Assembly: GCA_965217075.1 (NCBI GenBank)
Contig: CBDCHC010000004.1
Span: 7,111-71,110 of the forward strand
Length of the DNA stretch: 64,000 nt
DNA from: CBDCHC01 sp965217075
GTDB lineage: Bacteria; Pseudomonadota; Gammaproteobacteria; PS1; Pseudothioglobaceae
Direction of reading: 5' to 3'
The translations under genes were made by a program, and so were the position numbers. Below are positions 56,090-64,000 of this stretch, piece after piece; positions within the stretch are counted from its first letter, which is position 1, and every line of letters begins with the position of its first letter. The notes beneath the pieces were generated by a model. That model made no database searches. It was given only the letters and a program-made list of their open reading frames with translations, and was not told the DNA's origin.

Positions 56090-57838
56090 ATGCCGTTTAT
56101 AAACAATGATTTTATCAATAATTTAACTAATAAGGTAGATATTATTGCAGTTATTAGTAAACGTATCGCTTTGATAAATAATGGTAGAAGTTATAAAGCA
56201 TGCTGTCCTTTTCATCAAGAAAAAACACCAAGCTTTAATGTCTCTAGTGAAAAACAAGCATATTATTGCTTTGGTTGTGGCGAAGGCGGCAATGCTATTA
56301 GTTTTGTACAAAAATTTGATAATCTTAATTTTATGGAAACCATAGAGATTCTAGCGCAAGAATTTAATATGGAAGTTATTTACGATACAAATAACACTAA
56401 CAATGAAACTAACAATAATTATAAAAATTATTTAGCACTAACTAATAAAGTTAATGTGTTTTATCAGCAACAATTGCGCAATAAAAAATATAATCAAAAT
56501 GTTGCTATATATGCCAAAAACAGAGGAATAAATATTAAAATAGCAGAAAAATTTGAATTAGGATTTGCGCCTAATTTATGGCAAAATTTATATAATAATT
56601 TTATAAATAATAAAAATGATTTATTGGCCCTTGGATTAATCGCTACAGCGAATAAATCTCCTAGTAAATATTATGATACATTGCGTAACAGATTAATATT
56701 TCCAATTCACAATACTAAGGGAAATGTCATTGGTTTTGGTGCTAGGGCTATAACTGCTGATAATAATCCTAAATATCTTAATTCCAAAGAAAGCATTATT
56801 TTTAATAAATCTCATGAATTATATGGTCTTTACTTTGCTAAAAAATATACTAAAAATCTTAATTATTTATTAGTAGTTGAAGGTTATATGGATGTAGTGG
56901 CGATGCATCAAAATGGTATTACATCTTGTGTTGCGACCCTTGGCACTGCAGTAAGCAAAGAACATATAAATCTTTTAAAACGTACTACTCATAATATTGT
57001 ATTTTGTTTTGATGGCGATAAAGCTGGTATAGCAGCAGCTGAAAAAGCACTAAAAATTGTATTACCACTTATATCATCACAGATAACAATAAAATTTTTG
57101 CTATTACCAAATGGTGAAGACCCTGATTCTATTATTGCTAAAGAATCAAAAATTACATTTGAAAAACGTATTAAAGACGCCACTCCATTATCTGAATTTT
57201 TATTTAAAATTGCAAAAAAAGAATTAAATATAAAAAATATTGAGAATAAAACAGCATTTATACACAATGCTATAAAACTAATAGAGCAGGTTAATTATAA
57301 TATTTACAAAGAACAATTATTGCAAGGACTAGCAGCTACAATAGGACAAAATATAGATAGCATAAAAAAAATTATAAATAAAACACTAACACCTATTAAA
57401 CATAAAATACCTATAATAAAACAAACCTCAAATACTGATAATACAATAAAAAGTTATATTGCAAAATTAATTGCCATAATACTTAATTGCCCTGCTATAT
57501 CCAGTGATGTTTTATTGCAAAAAATTAAAAAAATACCTGGTACAGAAATATTAGCAGAAATTATAATAAGTGCTGATTTTGCTGATAATCCAGATGTTAA
57601 TTTACTTATAACTCCATTTAAAAATAGCAAAAAAATTTATCAAAGATTATTATATTTAGCAAATAATAACCTTACTTTAAATCCTATAGCTGCACAAAAA
57701 GAAGTAGATAATATTCTAATTAAAATTAATAAATATAATGCACAACTTATAATGCAGCAAAAAATAGCAACAGCAAATAATGCAAGCCATGATGAGCAAA
57801 AAAATATAGAGCATAGTATCAAAAAAAATAAACTTTAA
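56090..57838 (+). CDS. dnaG: DNA primase
   Basis: Makes RNA primers for replication. 582 residues (E. coli 581). The N-terminal zinc-binding domain has CCPFHQEKTPSF and YYCFGCGEGGN (CHC2 ligands). The RNA polymerase domain includes a Toprim core (VVEGYMDVVAMHQNGI, FCFDGDKAGIAAAEKA). The C-terminal helicase-interaction region is poorly conserved and Asn/Lys-rich. rpsU upstream and rpoD downstream, the classic macromolecular synthesis operon, are both absent; a long non-coding stretch follows instead. Confidence 0.95.
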   Translation: MPFINNDFINNLTNKVDIIAVISKRIALINNGRSYKACCPFHQEKTPSFNVSSEKQAYYCFGCGEGGNAISFVQKFDNLNFMETIEILAQEFNMEVIYDTNNTNNETNNNYKNYLALTNKVNVFYQQQLRNKKYNQNVAIYAKNRGINIKIAEKFELGFAPNLWQNLYNNFINNKNDLLALGLIATANKSPSKYYDTLRNRLIFPIHNTKGNVIGFGARAITADNNPKYLNSKESIIFNKSHELYGLYFAKKYTKNLNYLLVVEGYMDVVAMHQNGITSCVATLGTAVSKEHINLLKRTTHNIVFCFDGDKAGIAAAEKALKIVLPLISSQITIKFLLLPNGEDPDSIIAKESKITFEKRIKDATPLSEFLFKIAKKELNIKNIENKTAFIHNAIKLIEQVNYNIYKEQLLQGLAATIGQNIDSIKKIINKTLTPIKHKIPIIKQTSNTDNTIKSYIAKLIAIILNCPAISSDVLLQKIKKIPGTEILAEIIISADFADNPDVNLLITPFKNSKKIYQRLLYLANNNLTLNPIAAQKEVDNILIKINKYNAQLIMQQKIATANNASHDEQKNIEHSIKKNKL

Positions 57839-58631
57839 GTTACTTAAAAAAACTTTTTTTATTCCTGCATTTTTTTATACTTAGTTTTAAATCATCGTAC
57901 TAATGTCATAAATCGATAACAGTTTAAAGTAAAGCAAAAAGAGTGGTGCTTGAAATTGTCCGCATGAATTGGCTTTGTTAAACTCCTTAACTTTCTTATT
58001 TAACTATTATTGTTTGGTAATTTTAGCAAGATTGTAATAATATTATTTATGGCTAACTCTAATGTATTCTTTATATATAAACAATACATGTAATAGTATG
58101 GACTAAACAATTAGAAAAGACAAAACTACTTAGTAAATTGAGTTATTAAGTAATGGTGTAGCAATGATTATAAGCTTGGTAGTTTCTTATTTAAATGCTT
58201 AATTGATTAGTGAGCAGTTAGAACCTTAGTTATCTATTTCATCTTAGACATTGCTATTTATAATGATTGCATTTGTTGAAATAACAAAAATACCACTTGT
58301 ATACAGTCTTTATTATTCTACATAACATAATTATAAAGTAGTTTTGCAATGAAAAATAATTACATTAACTAATATAACCAATATCAATGCTTATGGTGTT
58401 AATATTAAAAATGATTTGAGCATTTTGTTAATAGTAATTTAAAATAAAGATAAAATTTTCACTGTTGATTTATAAAAGTAAAAAAATTAGTATTTCAGCG
58501 ACAGAAAATAGAATTAAAAATTTAGATATTTATGCTAAATACTTAATTTTACTCATAGTGGTATTTTAGCAAAATTAAATAATAAATTATTGATAACTAC
58601 ACTGTATTTTAAGTCATTAAAATAGCATTAT
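57839..58631. other. 793-base region without a recognisable gene
   Basis: Between dnaG and tRNA-Arg(CCT). All frames are closed by frequent stops. The base mix at 57930-58020 is slightly less A/T than typical spacer and could be a relic, but I could not match it to anything. rpoD often follows dnaG and is not here. An A7-C-T7 run just after dnaG (57846-57860) is the only terminator-like feature and is weak. Confidence 0.6.
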
Positions 58632-58708
58632 TGGTGCCCTTGAGAGGATTTGAACCTCTGACCTACCGCTTAGGAGGCGGTCGCTCTATCCAGCTGAGCT
58701 ACAAAGGC
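58632..58708 (-). tRNA. tRNA-Arg (anticodon CCT)
   Basis: 77 bases with encoded CCA. Minus-strand cloverleaf: acceptor GCCTTTG/CAAGGGC, D-stem GCTC/GAGC, anticodon stem ACCGC/GCGGT around the loop CTCCTAA (anticodon CCT, reading AGG), T-arm with TTCAAAT. Third arginine tRNA in the window. Transcribed away from pyrF. Confidence 0.97.
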
Positions 58709-58755
58709 AAAAATATCTAAATTATAATGTATAATCAGTTGACTTATCAAATAAT

Positions 58756-59481
58756 ATGATATTTATGTATAAATACAAACAATCAATTAATAATGCAGAT
58801 AGATTAATTTGTGCCTTAGATGTGCCAGAAATATCTCAAGCCAAAGAATTAGTAACTAAATTAGGAGATAGCATTAGTTTTTATAAGATAGGCATGGAAT
58901 TATTAATGACTGGTAAATATTTTGAATTACTAAATTGGTTACTTGCTAATAATAAAAAAGTATTTGTAGATTTAAAATTCTTTGATATTCCAAAAACTGT
59001 AGGCAGAACTATTCAGCGTTTAAATGATTATGGCGCTACTTTTGCTACTATACATGGCAATCAAGCTATTATGGCAGAAGCTGTAAAAAATAAAGGTAAT
59101 TTAAAAATCCTAGCTGTAACTGCGCTAACTAGTTTAGATATTGGTGATTTAAATGACTTAGGCTTTAAATGTAGTATAGAAGAATTAGTATTGTCAAGAG
59201 CAAAAAGAGCATTTGCCGTAGGTTGTGATGGCGTAGTATCTTCTGGCTTAGAACTACCTATGTTGCGTGAATTTGTGAATAATCAATTAATTACAGTAAC
59301 TCCAGGTGTAAGGCCTGTTTATAATGATGATAATTCCGACCAAAAAAGAGTTGTAACTATAACTGATGCTTTTAAAAATGGCGCTGATTATATCGTAATT
59401 GGCAGACCAATTAGAGATGCAAAAGATCCATATATAGCAGCCACAACATTTCAACAAATTATTACTCAAGCATTAATATGA
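58756..59481 (+). CDS. pyrF: Orotidine 5'-phosphate decarboxylase
   Basis: Last step of UMP synthesis. 241 residues. The charged catalytic network is in FVDLKFFDIPKTVGR (Lys-Asp-Lys-type array). LICALDVPEISQA is the N-terminal Asp strand, and VTPGVRP and YIVIGRPI form the phosphate site. An in-frame ATG nine bases later is an equally good start. Overlaps ygfZ (ATGA) and begins a five-gene operon. Confidence 0.95.
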   Translation: MIFMYKYKQSINNADRLICALDVPEISQAKELVTKLGDSISFYKIGMELLMTGKYFELLNWLLANNKKVFVDLKFFDIPKTVGRTIQRLNDYGATFATIHGNQAIMAEAVKNKGNLKILAVTALTSLDIGDLNDLGFKCSIEELVLSRAKRAFAVGCDGVVSSGLELPMLREFVNNQLITVTPGVRPVYNDDNSDQKRVVTITDAFKNGADYIVIGRPIRDAKDPYIAATTFQQIITQALI

Positions 59482-60242
59482 AAATTAAATTAACTAATAG
59501 AGCTTTATTAGAGATAAGTGGAGCAGACAGTGAAGACTTTCTGCACAATCAATTTAGCAATGATATTAAAAATTTAGATCAAAAAACTGCACAAGTAAAT
59601 GCATATTGTCAGCATCAGGGAAGAATAATTGCACTAATATGGGTAATGAAAAAAGATGATATTTTTTATCTATCAGTACCAGCAGAAATGTTATCTATAA
59701 TACAAAACAGACTGCAAATGTTTGTAGTTATAAGTGATGTAATTATTAAAAAAAGTGAGTTAGTACAAATTGGCATACTGAGCAGTACTGCTCAGTATTT
59801 ATTATGTACAAATCTATCAATAGATATATGCTTAAATGATAATGTAACTGATAAAAATCTATCACTATGGGAAGAGCGTTGTATTAAATACAACATAGCA
59901 GAAGTTTACAAGATAACTACTGAAAAATTTATTCCACAAATGTTAAATTTAGATATAGATGAATTTGGGGTAAATTTCTCTAAAGGATGTTATGTAGGAC
60001 AAGAGGTAATTGCTAGAGTGCACTACATAGGTAAAGCAAAAACAAGGTTAGCTAAGTTTAATAGCAAATATAATATTAAAGTTGGTGATAAGTTGATTTC
60101 ATCTGCCACAAAAAAACCAGTAGGCACTGTAGTGCGTATGATAAAATCTGATATTTTTATTATTTTAGTAACAATAAATATTATTAATATTCATGACAAC
60201 ATTACTATCAACAATAATAATATTAGTTTAAATAATGATTAA
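59478..60242 (+). CDS. ygfZ: Folate-binding Fe-S cluster maturation protein YgfZ
   Basis: Tetrahydrofolate-dependent factor for repair or assembly of some Fe-S enzymes; related to the aminomethyltransferase GcvT. 254 residues, shorter than E. coli (326). The signature KGCYVGQEV (169-177) with the essential Cys171 is intact. A perfect 24-base palindrome lies in the coding region at 59775-59798. It overlaps nhaD by eight bases. Confidence 0.92.
   Translation: MKIKLTNRALLEISGADSEDFLHNQFSNDIKNLDQKTAQVNAYCQHQGRIIALIWVMKKDDIFYLSVPAEMLSIIQNRLQMFVVISDVIIKKSELVQIGILSSTAQYLLCTNLSIDICLNDNVTDKNLSLWEERCIKYNIAEVYKITTEKFIPQMLNLDIDEFGVNFSKGCYVGQEVIARVHYIGKAKTRLAKFNSKYNIKVGDKLISSATKKPVGTVVRMIKSDIFIILVTINIINIHDNITINNNNISLNND
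59775..59798. repeat. 24-bp perfect palindrome inside ygfZ
   Basis: Two 12-base arms (ATACTGAGCAGT and its complement) meet with no spacer; bases outside do not pair. It codes for ILSSTAQY (residues 100-107 of YgfZ), with ten G/C in 24 bases, more than its surroundings. Confidence 0.85.
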
Positions 60243-61584
60243 ATTTATTATATTACTCGCAATACTTTACACACCGATAACTTTAGCATATGTGTCTCCT
60301 GCTCATATTGATCTTAGTTCTCACATTGTAGGTTATTTTTCTTTGTTTTTATTTTGCATAGCTTATATATTGGTAATGATAGAGGAATTTACCCATTTTC
60401 GTAAATCAAAACCTGTAGTTTTTGTAGCTGGAATTATTTGGGCATTAATTGCATTTGTATATGCTGATAGTGGTGATAATCATAGTGTTGGGGTTGCACT
60501 TAGGCATAATATTTTAGAATATGCTGAATTATTTTTATTCTTGTTAGTAGCGATGACATATATTGAAGTAATCCGTGAAAGGTTGGTATTTGAAAAGTTA
60601 AAGATTATTCTTATTAATAAAGGTTTTACTTTAAAGCAATTATTTTGGTTGACTGGCGTTTTAGCATTTTTTATATCACCTATAGCTGATAATCTAACTA
60701 CAGCACTAATCATGGGCGCAGTAATACTATCTGTTGGTGGTGATAATAAAAAATTTATCTCTATTGCTTTTGTTAATGTTGTAGTAGCAGCAAATGCTGG
60801 TGGAGCATTTAGTCCGTTTGGCGACATTACTACCTTAATGGTATGGCAAAAAGGCATGGTAGAGTTTAATGAATTTTTTAATTTATTTATACCTTCGGTA
60901 ATAAATTTTTTAGTTCCTGCATTTATTATGCAATTTTTTATTAAAAACGATAATAAGCATCAAAATATTAAAGATATAAAAATTAAAAAAAATGGTATAT
61001 TAATAATAATTTTATTTTTACTAACTATTATTACTGCTGTTAGTTTTCATAATTTCCTACATTTACCACCAGCAGCAGGCATGATGCTTGGTCTTAGTTA
61101 TCTGATGATAGCATCTTATTTTATTAAAAAAACTGATAAAAAAGATAATGGTTTTGATGTTTTTCACAAAGTATCATTAGCAGAATGGGATACACTGCTA
61201 TTTTTCTTTGGTATTATTCTAAGTGTTGGTGGTTTAGGTTTTATTGGTTATTTAACTCTTGGTGGTGAAATGATTTATACAAATCTTGATTACACTACTG
61301 CTAATACTTTAATAGGTATGCTTTCAGCTATAGTTGATAATATTCCAGTTATGTTTGCTGTGCTTACTATGGAGCCTACAATGAATAATAATCAATGGTT
61401 ATTAATAACTCTTACTGCCGGAGTTGGCGGTAGTTTACTGTCAATTGGTTCTGCTGCTGGTGTAGCGCTTATGGGGCAATCAAAAGGCATGTATAATTTT
61501 ATATCTCATTTAAAATGGACACCAGTAATAGCGCTTGGTTATTTTACTAGTATTTACACTCATATATTAATTAATGGCACATAA
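60235..61584 (+). CDS. nhaD: Na+/H+ antiporter NhaD
   Basis: 449-residue inner-membrane antiporter of the ion-transporter superfamily. A signal-like first segment (ILLAILYTPITLA), then about eleven more. NhaD hallmarks: ISPIADNLTTALIMGAV (with the paired Asp/Asn/Thr), NAGGAFSPFGDITTLMVWQ, and in the second half AIVDNIPVMFAVL and GSLLSIGSAAGVALMG. Expels sodium, suited to marine or saline habitats. Overlaps ygfZ and coaX. Confidence 0.95.
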   Translation: MIKFIILLAILYTPITLAYVSPAHIDLSSHIVGYFSLFLFCIAYILVMIEEFTHFRKSKPVVFVAGIIWALIAFVYADSGDNHSVGVALRHNILEYAELFLFLLVAMTYIEVIRERLVFEKLKIILINKGFTLKQLFWLTGVLAFFISPIADNLTTALIMGAVILSVGGDNKKFISIAFVNVVVAANAGGAFSPFGDITTLMVWQKGMVEFNEFFNLFIPSVINFLVPAFIMQFFIKNDNKHQNIKDIKIKKNGILIIILFLLTIITAVSFHNFLHLPPAAGMMLGLSYLMIASYFIKKTDKKDNGFDVFHKVSLAEWDTLLFFFGIILSVGGLGFIGYLTLGGEMIYTNLDYTTANTLIGMLSAIVDNIPVMFAVLTMEPTMNNNQWLLITLTAGVGGSLLSIGSAAGVALMGQSKGMYNFISHLKWTPVIALGYFTSIYTHILINGT

Positions 61585-62224
61585 ATTATTTATTGATATT
61601 GGTAATAGCAATATCAAATGGCGCTTTAATAAAAAAAGTTATTTAAGCAATATTAGCAAATTTACCCTAAATAAATTACCTAAAGCTACAGATACTTGGA
61701 TAAGTTGTGTAGCTAATTATAACCTTGTTAATAAATTAAAAGCTAATGTTGTTAAGCCTAAAACCTATAAAGACTTAATCTTTAATTATAATTTATCACA
61801 ACTTGGTGTTGATAGATATTTAACAATTATTGCTGCTTATGAGATGTATCCACACACTGCAAAATTAATCATAGATGTAGGTAGCGCCATAACTACAGAC
61901 TTAGTTGTAGCTAATAACTATCATGGTGGCAATATTGCGCCAGGATTATCAGCCCTAAAAAATAGTCTTATTAAATTTGCTACAGATGAATATAGCTTAA
62001 ATAAGGATAAATTATATGCCAATAATTCTAAAGAAAATTGGTTAATTGGCACAAAAAAAATGCTTGAATACTATATTATACAATCAGCCATAAACTTTAA
62101 AAAACAATATAATAACGGCCAAGTTTTGATAACAGGTGGTGGAGCTAAATATATAAAAATAAAAGATGTTGAATATATTGATAATTTAGTTTTAGATGGT
62201 TTGCATTATATATCTTTGGTATAA
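61574..62224 (+). CDS. coaX: Pantothenate kinase, type III
   Basis: First step of CoA synthesis in lineages without CoaA. 216 residues, at the short end of the family. ASKHA-fold motifs: FIDIGNSNIKWRF (phosphate-1), YLTIIAAYEMYP, IIDVGSAITTDLV with the catalytic Asp, and GGNIAPGLSALKNSL. Overlaps nhaD by 11 bases; trpS follows after 10. Confidence 0.92.
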   Translation: MAHKLFIDIGNSNIKWRFNKKSYLSNISKFTLNKLPKATDTWISCVANYNLVNKLKANVVKPKTYKDLIFNYNLSQLGVDRYLTIIAAYEMYPHTAKLIIDVGSAITTDLVVANNYHGGNIAPGLSALKNSLIKFATDEYSLNKDKLYANNSKENWLIGTKKMLEYYIIQSAINFKKQYNNGQVLITGGGAKYIKIKDVEYIDNLVLDGLHYISLV

Positions 62225-62234
62225 TTAAATTAGT

Positions 62235-63434
62235 ATGATAAAAAATAAAGTTCTTTCTGGCATGCGTCCTACAGGTAATCTTCATTTAGGGCATTATCAT
62301 GGCGTGCTAAAAAATTGGTTAAATCTACAAAATAAATATGATTCTTATTTTTTTGTAGCTGATTGGCATGCACTTACTACACATTATGAAGATAAATTAA
62401 ATATCTCATCGCAAACAAAAAATATAATAATAGATTGGTTGTCTTGTGGTATAAATCCTAATACTGCTACTATTTTTGTACAATCGCAAGTAGCAGAACA
62501 TGCAGAGCTTAATTTGTTATTATCTATGATAACTCCGCTTAGTTGGTTAGAACGAGTGCCTTCTTTTAAAGATCAGCAAAAAAAACTACAGAATAAAGAT
62601 TTATCTACTTATGGTTTTTTAGGTTACCCATTATTACAAAGCGCTGATATACTTATATATAAAGCTAATTTAGTACCAGTTGGTGAAGATCAGGTTTCCC
62701 ATATAGAGCTTACTCGTGAAATTGCACGTAGATTTAACTATATTTATGGCAGGGAAAAAGATGCTGTACAAAAAGCTGAACAAGCAATAAAAAAAATGGC
62801 AAAAAAACAAGCTAAATTATATATAAAACTAAGAAAACATTACCAAGAAAATGGTGATGATGAAACCTTAATACAGGCTAAAGCTTTAATTAATGAACAA
62901 CAAAATATAACTATAGGTAATAAAGAAAGATTACTTGGTTATCTTGAAGGAATTGGCAAGACTATATTAATAGAGCCAGACGCACTATTAACTAAAGTAG
63001 CAAAGATGCCAGGCATAGATGGGCAAAAAATGAGTAAATCATATCATAATACTATTTCCCTTAGAGATGATAATCTAACTATAACCAAAAAAATAAAAAC
63101 TATGCCTACAGATCCTGCTCGTATTAAATTAACCGACAAAGGTGATCCGCATAAATGCCCAGTATGGCAGTTACACCAAATATATTCTGATAATAATACT
63201 TTAAATGCTGTAGCGACTGGCTGCAAAGAAGCACAGATTGGTTGTGTAGAATGCAAGCAACCAATTATTGATAAAATTATTGCAGAATTAACTGTTATAC
63301 AAGAAAATATTAATATATATCAACAAGATACAAAATTAGTTGATCAAATAATATTTGAAGGTAGTAAAAAAGCTAGAAGCATTGCCAGAGAAACTATACA
63401 AGAGGTGCGTGATGTTATGGGTATAAATTATTAA
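62235..63434 (+). CDS. trpS: Tryptophan--tRNA ligase
   Basis: Class I synthetase of 399 residues, longer than E. coli's 334 because of a Lys/Glu-rich insertion of about 60 residues in the middle (REKDAVQKAEQAIKKMAKKQ onward), a variant known in other proteobacteria. HIGH-type LHLGHYHG (16-23) and KMSKSYH are intact, as are FVADWHALTTHY and VGEDQVSHIELTREIA. Ends the pyrF operon. Confidence 0.95.
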   Translation: MIKNKVLSGMRPTGNLHLGHYHGVLKNWLNLQNKYDSYFFVADWHALTTHYEDKLNISSQTKNIIIDWLSCGINPNTATIFVQSQVAEHAELNLLLSMITPLSWLERVPSFKDQQKKLQNKDLSTYGFLGYPLLQSADILIYKANLVPVGEDQVSHIELTREIARRFNYIYGREKDAVQKAEQAIKKMAKKQAKLYIKLRKHYQENGDDETLIQAKALINEQQNITIGNKERLLGYLEGIGKTILIEPDALLTKVAKMPGIDGQKMSKSYHNTISLRDDNLTITKKIKTMPTDPARIKLTDKGDPHKCPVWQLHQIYSDNNTLNAVATGCKEAQIGCVECKQPIIDKIIAELTVIQENINIYQQDTKLVDQIIFEGSKKARSIARETIQEVRDVMGINY

Positions 63435-63449
63435 TAATTTAGCTGTATT

Positions 63450-63833
63450 TCAATGCATTTTATATTTAAAATTTGCAATATAAGAAATTATCTGTTGTAG
63501 TGGTAATTTATCAATACGACCATAATTAGTGTTTATTGTTTTAATTATTACACTAATATCAGTTACTGCTAATGAATTAAATAATAAATTATTGATGCCA
63601 ACTAAGCCGCCAATTTTAATTTGTCGTTGTTGTTTTAAATTTAGCTTATTAGTAAAAATAAACTTAGTATTAGTTAATAAATAATTTAATAATTTGCCAC
63701 AATTTTGATGCAAACTATTATCACTGCAAACAATAATCTCTTTTTCTGCTACACACTGCTTAACGCTAAAACTACAATAACATTTGCCACTTGAAATTGA
63801 TACAGCGAATGGACAACTATAATACTCACTCAT
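63450..63833 (-). CDS. Cys-rich hypothetical protein next to siroheme synthase
   Basis: 127 residues, not recognised. The first 45 residues hold six cysteines (positions 7, 18, 20, 27, 36 and 45) in the pattern CPFAVSISSGKCYCSF ... CVAEKE ... CS ... CGKLLNYLL; the rest has none. This is suggestive of an Fe-S or zinc module joined to a small C-terminal domain (QIKIGGLVGINNLL). It converges on trpS (15-base gap) and diverges from cysG with only 41 bases between starts, so the two may share control. It may belong to a lineage-restricted family. Confidence 0.75.
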   Translation of the reverse strand: MSEYYSCPFAVSISSGKCYCSFSVKQCVAEKEIIVCSDNSLHQNCGKLLNYLLTNTKFIFTNKLNLKQQRQIKIGGLVGINNLLFNSLAVTDISVIIKTINTNYGRIDKLPLQQIISYIANFKYKMH

Positions 63834-63874
63834 AAGTATAATAATACTCTTTTTTAGCTTATAATTATCAACTT

Positions 63875-64000
63875 ATGCAGTATTTTCCTATTTTTACTAA
63901 TATTTCACAACAAAAATGTTTAGTAGTTGGTGGTGGTGGAGATATAGCTTTTAGAAAAATAAAATTATTACTAAAAGCTAATGCACTAATAGAGTGTATT
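63875..64000 (+). CDS. cysG: Siroheme synthase, N-terminal part (precorrin-2 dehydrogenase/ferrochelatase domain; partial)
   Basis: 42 codons, cut by the window edge. MQYFPIFTNISQQKCLVVGGGGDIAFRK matches the CysG/Met8 NAD-binding start (E. coli ...CLIVGGGDVAERK). One more Gly than the usual VGGGD is present. Whether this is a full three-function CysG or only the CysG-B domain cannot be seen. Siroheme is the cofactor of sulfite reductases (including Dsr), so this fits a sulfur-active organism but does not prove it. Confidence 0.85.
   Translation, partial: MQYFPIFTNISQQKCLVVGGGGDIAFRKIKLLLKANALIECI

Noticed and set aside
1..64000. CRISPR array, prophage, insertion sequence or defence island
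   Set aside because: No regularly spaced repeats, transposase, integrase or phage genes were seen; essentially every gene is housekeeping or metabolic.

Overview
The window is a dense, very AT-rich stretch of a gammaproteobacterial chromosome (codons heavily biased to Asn/Ile/Lys with A/T third positions). About 60 protein genes, four tRNA genes with encoded CCA ends, short intergenic gaps and many 1-50 nt overlaps point to a streamlined or reduced genome, such as a symbiont or a small-genome marine lineage. Several items hint at sulfur metabolism: a truncated secreted Asn/Gly/Tyr/Trp-rich protein resembling sulfur globule proteins at the left edge, a DsrC/TusE-family protein without any cysteine, an ArsR repressor with the cysteine spacing of persulfide sensors (BigR/SqrR type), and the start of a siroheme synthase at the right edge. 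A sulfur-oxidising SUP05/vesicomyid-symbiont-like gammaproteobacterium is my best inference, but no dsr, sox or apr gene lies in the window to prove it.

Layout. 1-3.5 kb: sulfur globule-like protein, lepB, DsrC-like gene, aroA, maf. 3.5-8.3 kb: tight operon folA-lipoprotein-glyS-dtd-PGPGW-unknown-recR. 8.3-11.8 kb (minus): hemH, thyA, lgt, tRNA-Arg, thiol-type ArsR, mlaC-like gene. 11.9-14.8 kb: ctpA-parA-parB. 14.9-18.2 kb: tRNA-Arg, tRNA-Pro, dnaQ, rpoZ, acs. 18.2-19.5 kb: decayed TauD/TfdA dioxygenase and non-coding DNA. 19.5-33.4 kb: a long co-directional block (DUF4126, ampD, kdsC, frameshifted argS, AddA-like helicase, mltB, SNF transporter, ruvX, pyrB, YgfB family, xthA, trmB, sulP). 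33.4-35.5 kb (minus): mscS, dapF. 35.6-45.9 kb: DUF971, bamA-skp-lpxD-fabZ-lpxA (outer-membrane assembly and lipid A), a PLP decarboxylase, yceD-rpmF-plsX-fabH (fatty acid and phospholipid initiation), map. 45.9-56.0 kb (minus): frameshifted peroxiredoxin, def, frameshifted nadB, MMPL exporter, pcm-like gene, lpd, aceF, rpsO, LpxL-like acyltransferase. 56.1-64 kb: dnaG, about 0.8 kb of non-coding DNA, tRNA-Arg, pyrF-ygfZ-nhaD-coaX-trpS, a Cys-rich unknown protein, and the start of cysG.

The gene set is mostly housekeeping: cell-envelope building, central carbon entry (acs, aceF/lpd), cofactor synthesis (folate, heme, NAD, CoA, siroheme), pyrimidines, translation and DNA repair. The notable features are (a) three otherwise intact genes (argS, peroxiredoxin, nadB) each broken by one extra base, next to one truly decayed gene, (b) a perfect 193-bp internal repeat making two identical lipoyl domains in aceF, (c) the thiol-switch and sulfur-linked proteins, and (d) loss of the catalytic Glu in the LpxL-like acyltransferase. 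I saw no phage, insertion sequence, CRISPR array or obvious novel multi-gene defence system.
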